Below are positions 14,926-16,188 of a DNA stretch of 16,188 nt, piece after piece. Every line of letters starts with the position of its first letter. Position 1 is the first letter of the stretch. Made by a program: the position numbers and the translations under genes. The notes below the pieces were generated by a model. It was not told the DNA's origin. It did no database searches and saw only the letters and a list, made by a program, of their open reading frames with translations. Source of the stretch: Lachnospiraceae bacterium UBA938 (lineage in GTDB: Bacteria; Bacillota; Clostridia; Lachnospirales; Lachnospiraceae); contig DBDG01000069.1 in the NCBI GenBank assembly GCA_002293475.1, positions 1 to 16,188 on the forward strand, given 5' to 3'.

Positions 14926-16138
14926 AAATCCTTTCTTGCAGCATTATCGGCTCTGTCAGCATCGCATACTCTTCCTGGGACAGTCTTTTGGCTTTCCCGA
15001 TCTCACAGACCAGTTGATAAGCTGCTTTAAGTTCGCTTATTGCCGGCTCGGAACTGTCTTCCGCATAACGGCTTAAGATGGCTTTTAATTCTCCGTATGG
15101 CTTGAGGAAGGCATCCGTCCCCTCATTTCTGGCCGAAACCACCAGACCAAGGCAGATCTGCAGGTATTCCCGGCCGTTTTCCCATTTGATGCCGGATGAA
15201 ACACCGGACGCTGCGCCCGGCGCCGAAGCCGCTCCGAAAAAAGGCTCCTTGCTGTCATCCACGGCAATGGCGGAAAGGGCAGGATTATTGGCTGTTACAA
15301 GGTTTTTCATCGTCACACCCGGTCCGGCATCCAGTAAGCAGGAAACCCCGGACATCCGCAGAAAAGCAATGACCTTTGTCCACTCCACCGGACTTAGCAG
15401 CTGCAGGGCCAGAATATCTTTGATCCGGCCTTCATCCGCATAGACGGCACCGGTCACGCCGGACACCACCGGGATCTGTAAAGGAGCCATGCTAAGCAGA
15501 CGGAGGGCTTCCCGGAACTGTCCGGCCGCCGGTTCCATCAGCCGGCTATGAAAAGGGGCGCTGACATTCAGCTCGACCGTGCGCACCCCTTCCGCGGCAA
15601 GATACGCGACGGCTTTTTTGATTCCTTCCTCATCCCCGGCGAGAACCGTCTGCCTGGGGGCGTTGTAATTAGAAATCTGAACCCAGTCACCGGCGGCGCT
15701 CACCTGAGCACACAGCCTGCGCAGGTCATCCGCCGTTTTTCCCGTTACCGCACACATCTTGCCCGTGGCGGCCTGCTGCATCAGCCTTCCCCTTAGCTGT
15801 ACCAGACGGACAGCATCCGCAAAGGCAATGGCTCCGCCCGCACATAAGGCCGTGATCTCCCCTAGGCTATGGCCGGCCAGATAAGCAAATTCATAACCCA
15901 ATTCCCGGCTCAATACCTGAAATGCCCCGAACGATACCGTCAATACCGCCGGCTGGGTATTTTCCGTCCGGCGCAGCTCTTCACGGCTTCCTTCAAAACA
16001 TAGTTTTTTTAGATCTGCCCCGGCAGCCTCACTCGCTTGGTCAAAAATCTTCCTGACAATAGCAAATGAATCATATAATTTCTTACCCATCCCGGCATAC
16101 TGCACTCCCTGTCCGGGAAATAACAAAGCATTTTTCAT
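14912..16138 (-). CDS. Discrete malonyl-CoA:ACP transacylase (FabD-like) with helical C-terminal extension
   Basis: With start at ATG 16138 (AGGAG seven bases upstream; typical FabD N-terminus MKNALLFPGQG) the protein has 408 residues. It shows the oxyanion FPGQG motif, nucleophile Ser91 in GHSLG, Arg116 in LRGRLM for the malonyl carboxylate, NYNAPRQTV, and APFHS with catalytic His197. These features point to malonyl selectivity. Residues 1 to about 295 match a normal FabD; about 110 further residues form a low-complexity linker and a helical region (ICLGLVVSARNEG, FLKPYGELKAIL), as seen in some discrete ATs working with AT-less synthases (from memory). It loads the ACP of the PKS encoded immediately downstream with a 14-base overlap. 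ATG 16168 also has a plausible GGAG site and would add 10 residues. Confidence 0.9.
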   Translation of the reverse strand: MKNALLFPGQGVQYAGMGKKLYDSFAIVRKIFDQASEAAGADLKKLCFEGSREELRRTENTQPAVLTVSFGAFQVLSRELGYEFAYLAGHSLGEITALCAGGAIAFADAVRLVQLRGRLMQQAATGKMCAVTGKTADDLRRLCAQVSAAGDWVQISNYNAPRQTVLAGDEEGIKKAVAYLAAEGVRTVELNVSAPFHSRLMEPAAGQFREALRLLSMAPLQIPVVSGVTGAVYADEGRIKDILALQLLSPVEWTKVIAFLRMSGVSCLLDAGPGVTMKNLVTANNPALSAIAVDDSKEPFFGAASAPGAASGVSSGIKWENGREYLQICLGLVVSARNEGTDAFLKPYGELKAILSRYAEDSSEPAISELKAAYQLVCEIGKAKRLSQEEYAMLTEPIMLQERIYDED

Positions 16139-16188
16139 TTCCTTACTCCTACCGCGGCCATTATCCATATGCCGGCTCCGCCTGCCGA
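16135..16188 (-). other. Possible 3' tail of an upstream gene
   Basis: From the window edge a minus-strand frame reads SAGGAGIWIMAAVGVRK and stops at TGA 16137-16135, forming an ATGA overlap with the AT start at 16138. Another frame reads RQAEPAYG and stops at 16161. Either could be the end of the preceding operon gene; 54 bases are too few to decide. Confidence 0.25.

Overview
The window looks like part of a biosynthetic gene cluster from a Gram-positive bacterium of the Bacillota, perhaps a clostridial or paenibacilli-like species. The clues are strong AAAGGAG/GGAGGTG ribosome binding sites, a TTGACA-N17-TAGAAT promoter, a LVGC lipobox on a secreted lipoprotein, and the style of the polyketide synthase. 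The genus cannot be fixed from this sequence alone. Every gene I can support lies on the minus strand, so transcription runs from high to low coordinates. No tRNA, rRNA, CRISPR array or insertion sequence was seen.

In order of transcription: (1) a discrete FabD-like malonyl transferase (16138-14912); (2) a large PKS lacking an AT domain (14925-8965), with N-terminal helix, KS, DH, KR, ACP and a C-terminal cysteine-acyltransferase/C39-like domain resembling BtrH; (3) a stand-alone protein with a homologous BtrH-like domain followed by a beta-sandwich domain (8987-7464); (4) a NodB-type polysaccharide deacetylase without signal peptide (7372-6614); (5-7) three GT2 glycosyltransferases (6581-5436, 5448-4360, 4305-3223), the last two a tandem duplication. 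Genes overlap or lie within about 120 bases of each other, so 16138-3223 is probably one operon that starts upstream of the window. After an AT-rich gap come a GH18 chitinase-like lipoprotein (3104-1587) and, beyond a 408-base regulatory gap with a promoter and a large terminator-like hairpin, a protein of tandem LamG modules cut by the window edge (1178-1).

Working model (inference): the malonyl transferase loads the single-module iterative PKS. With KR and DH but no ER, the PKS should build an unsaturated, polyene-like acyl chain. The deacetylase exposes an amine on an N-acetylated sugar, the glycosyltransferases assemble the glycan, and one or both BtrH-like domains move the chain from ACP to that amine. 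The logic resembles the Nod factor pathway (NodC sugar polymerisation, NodB deacetylation, NodA N-acylation) but with a PKS-made acyl group and a different acyltransferase fold. The GH18 protein may act on the same or a related glycan outside the cell. This glycolipid system is the most interesting content of the window. Its parts are visible; the product is a hypothesis.
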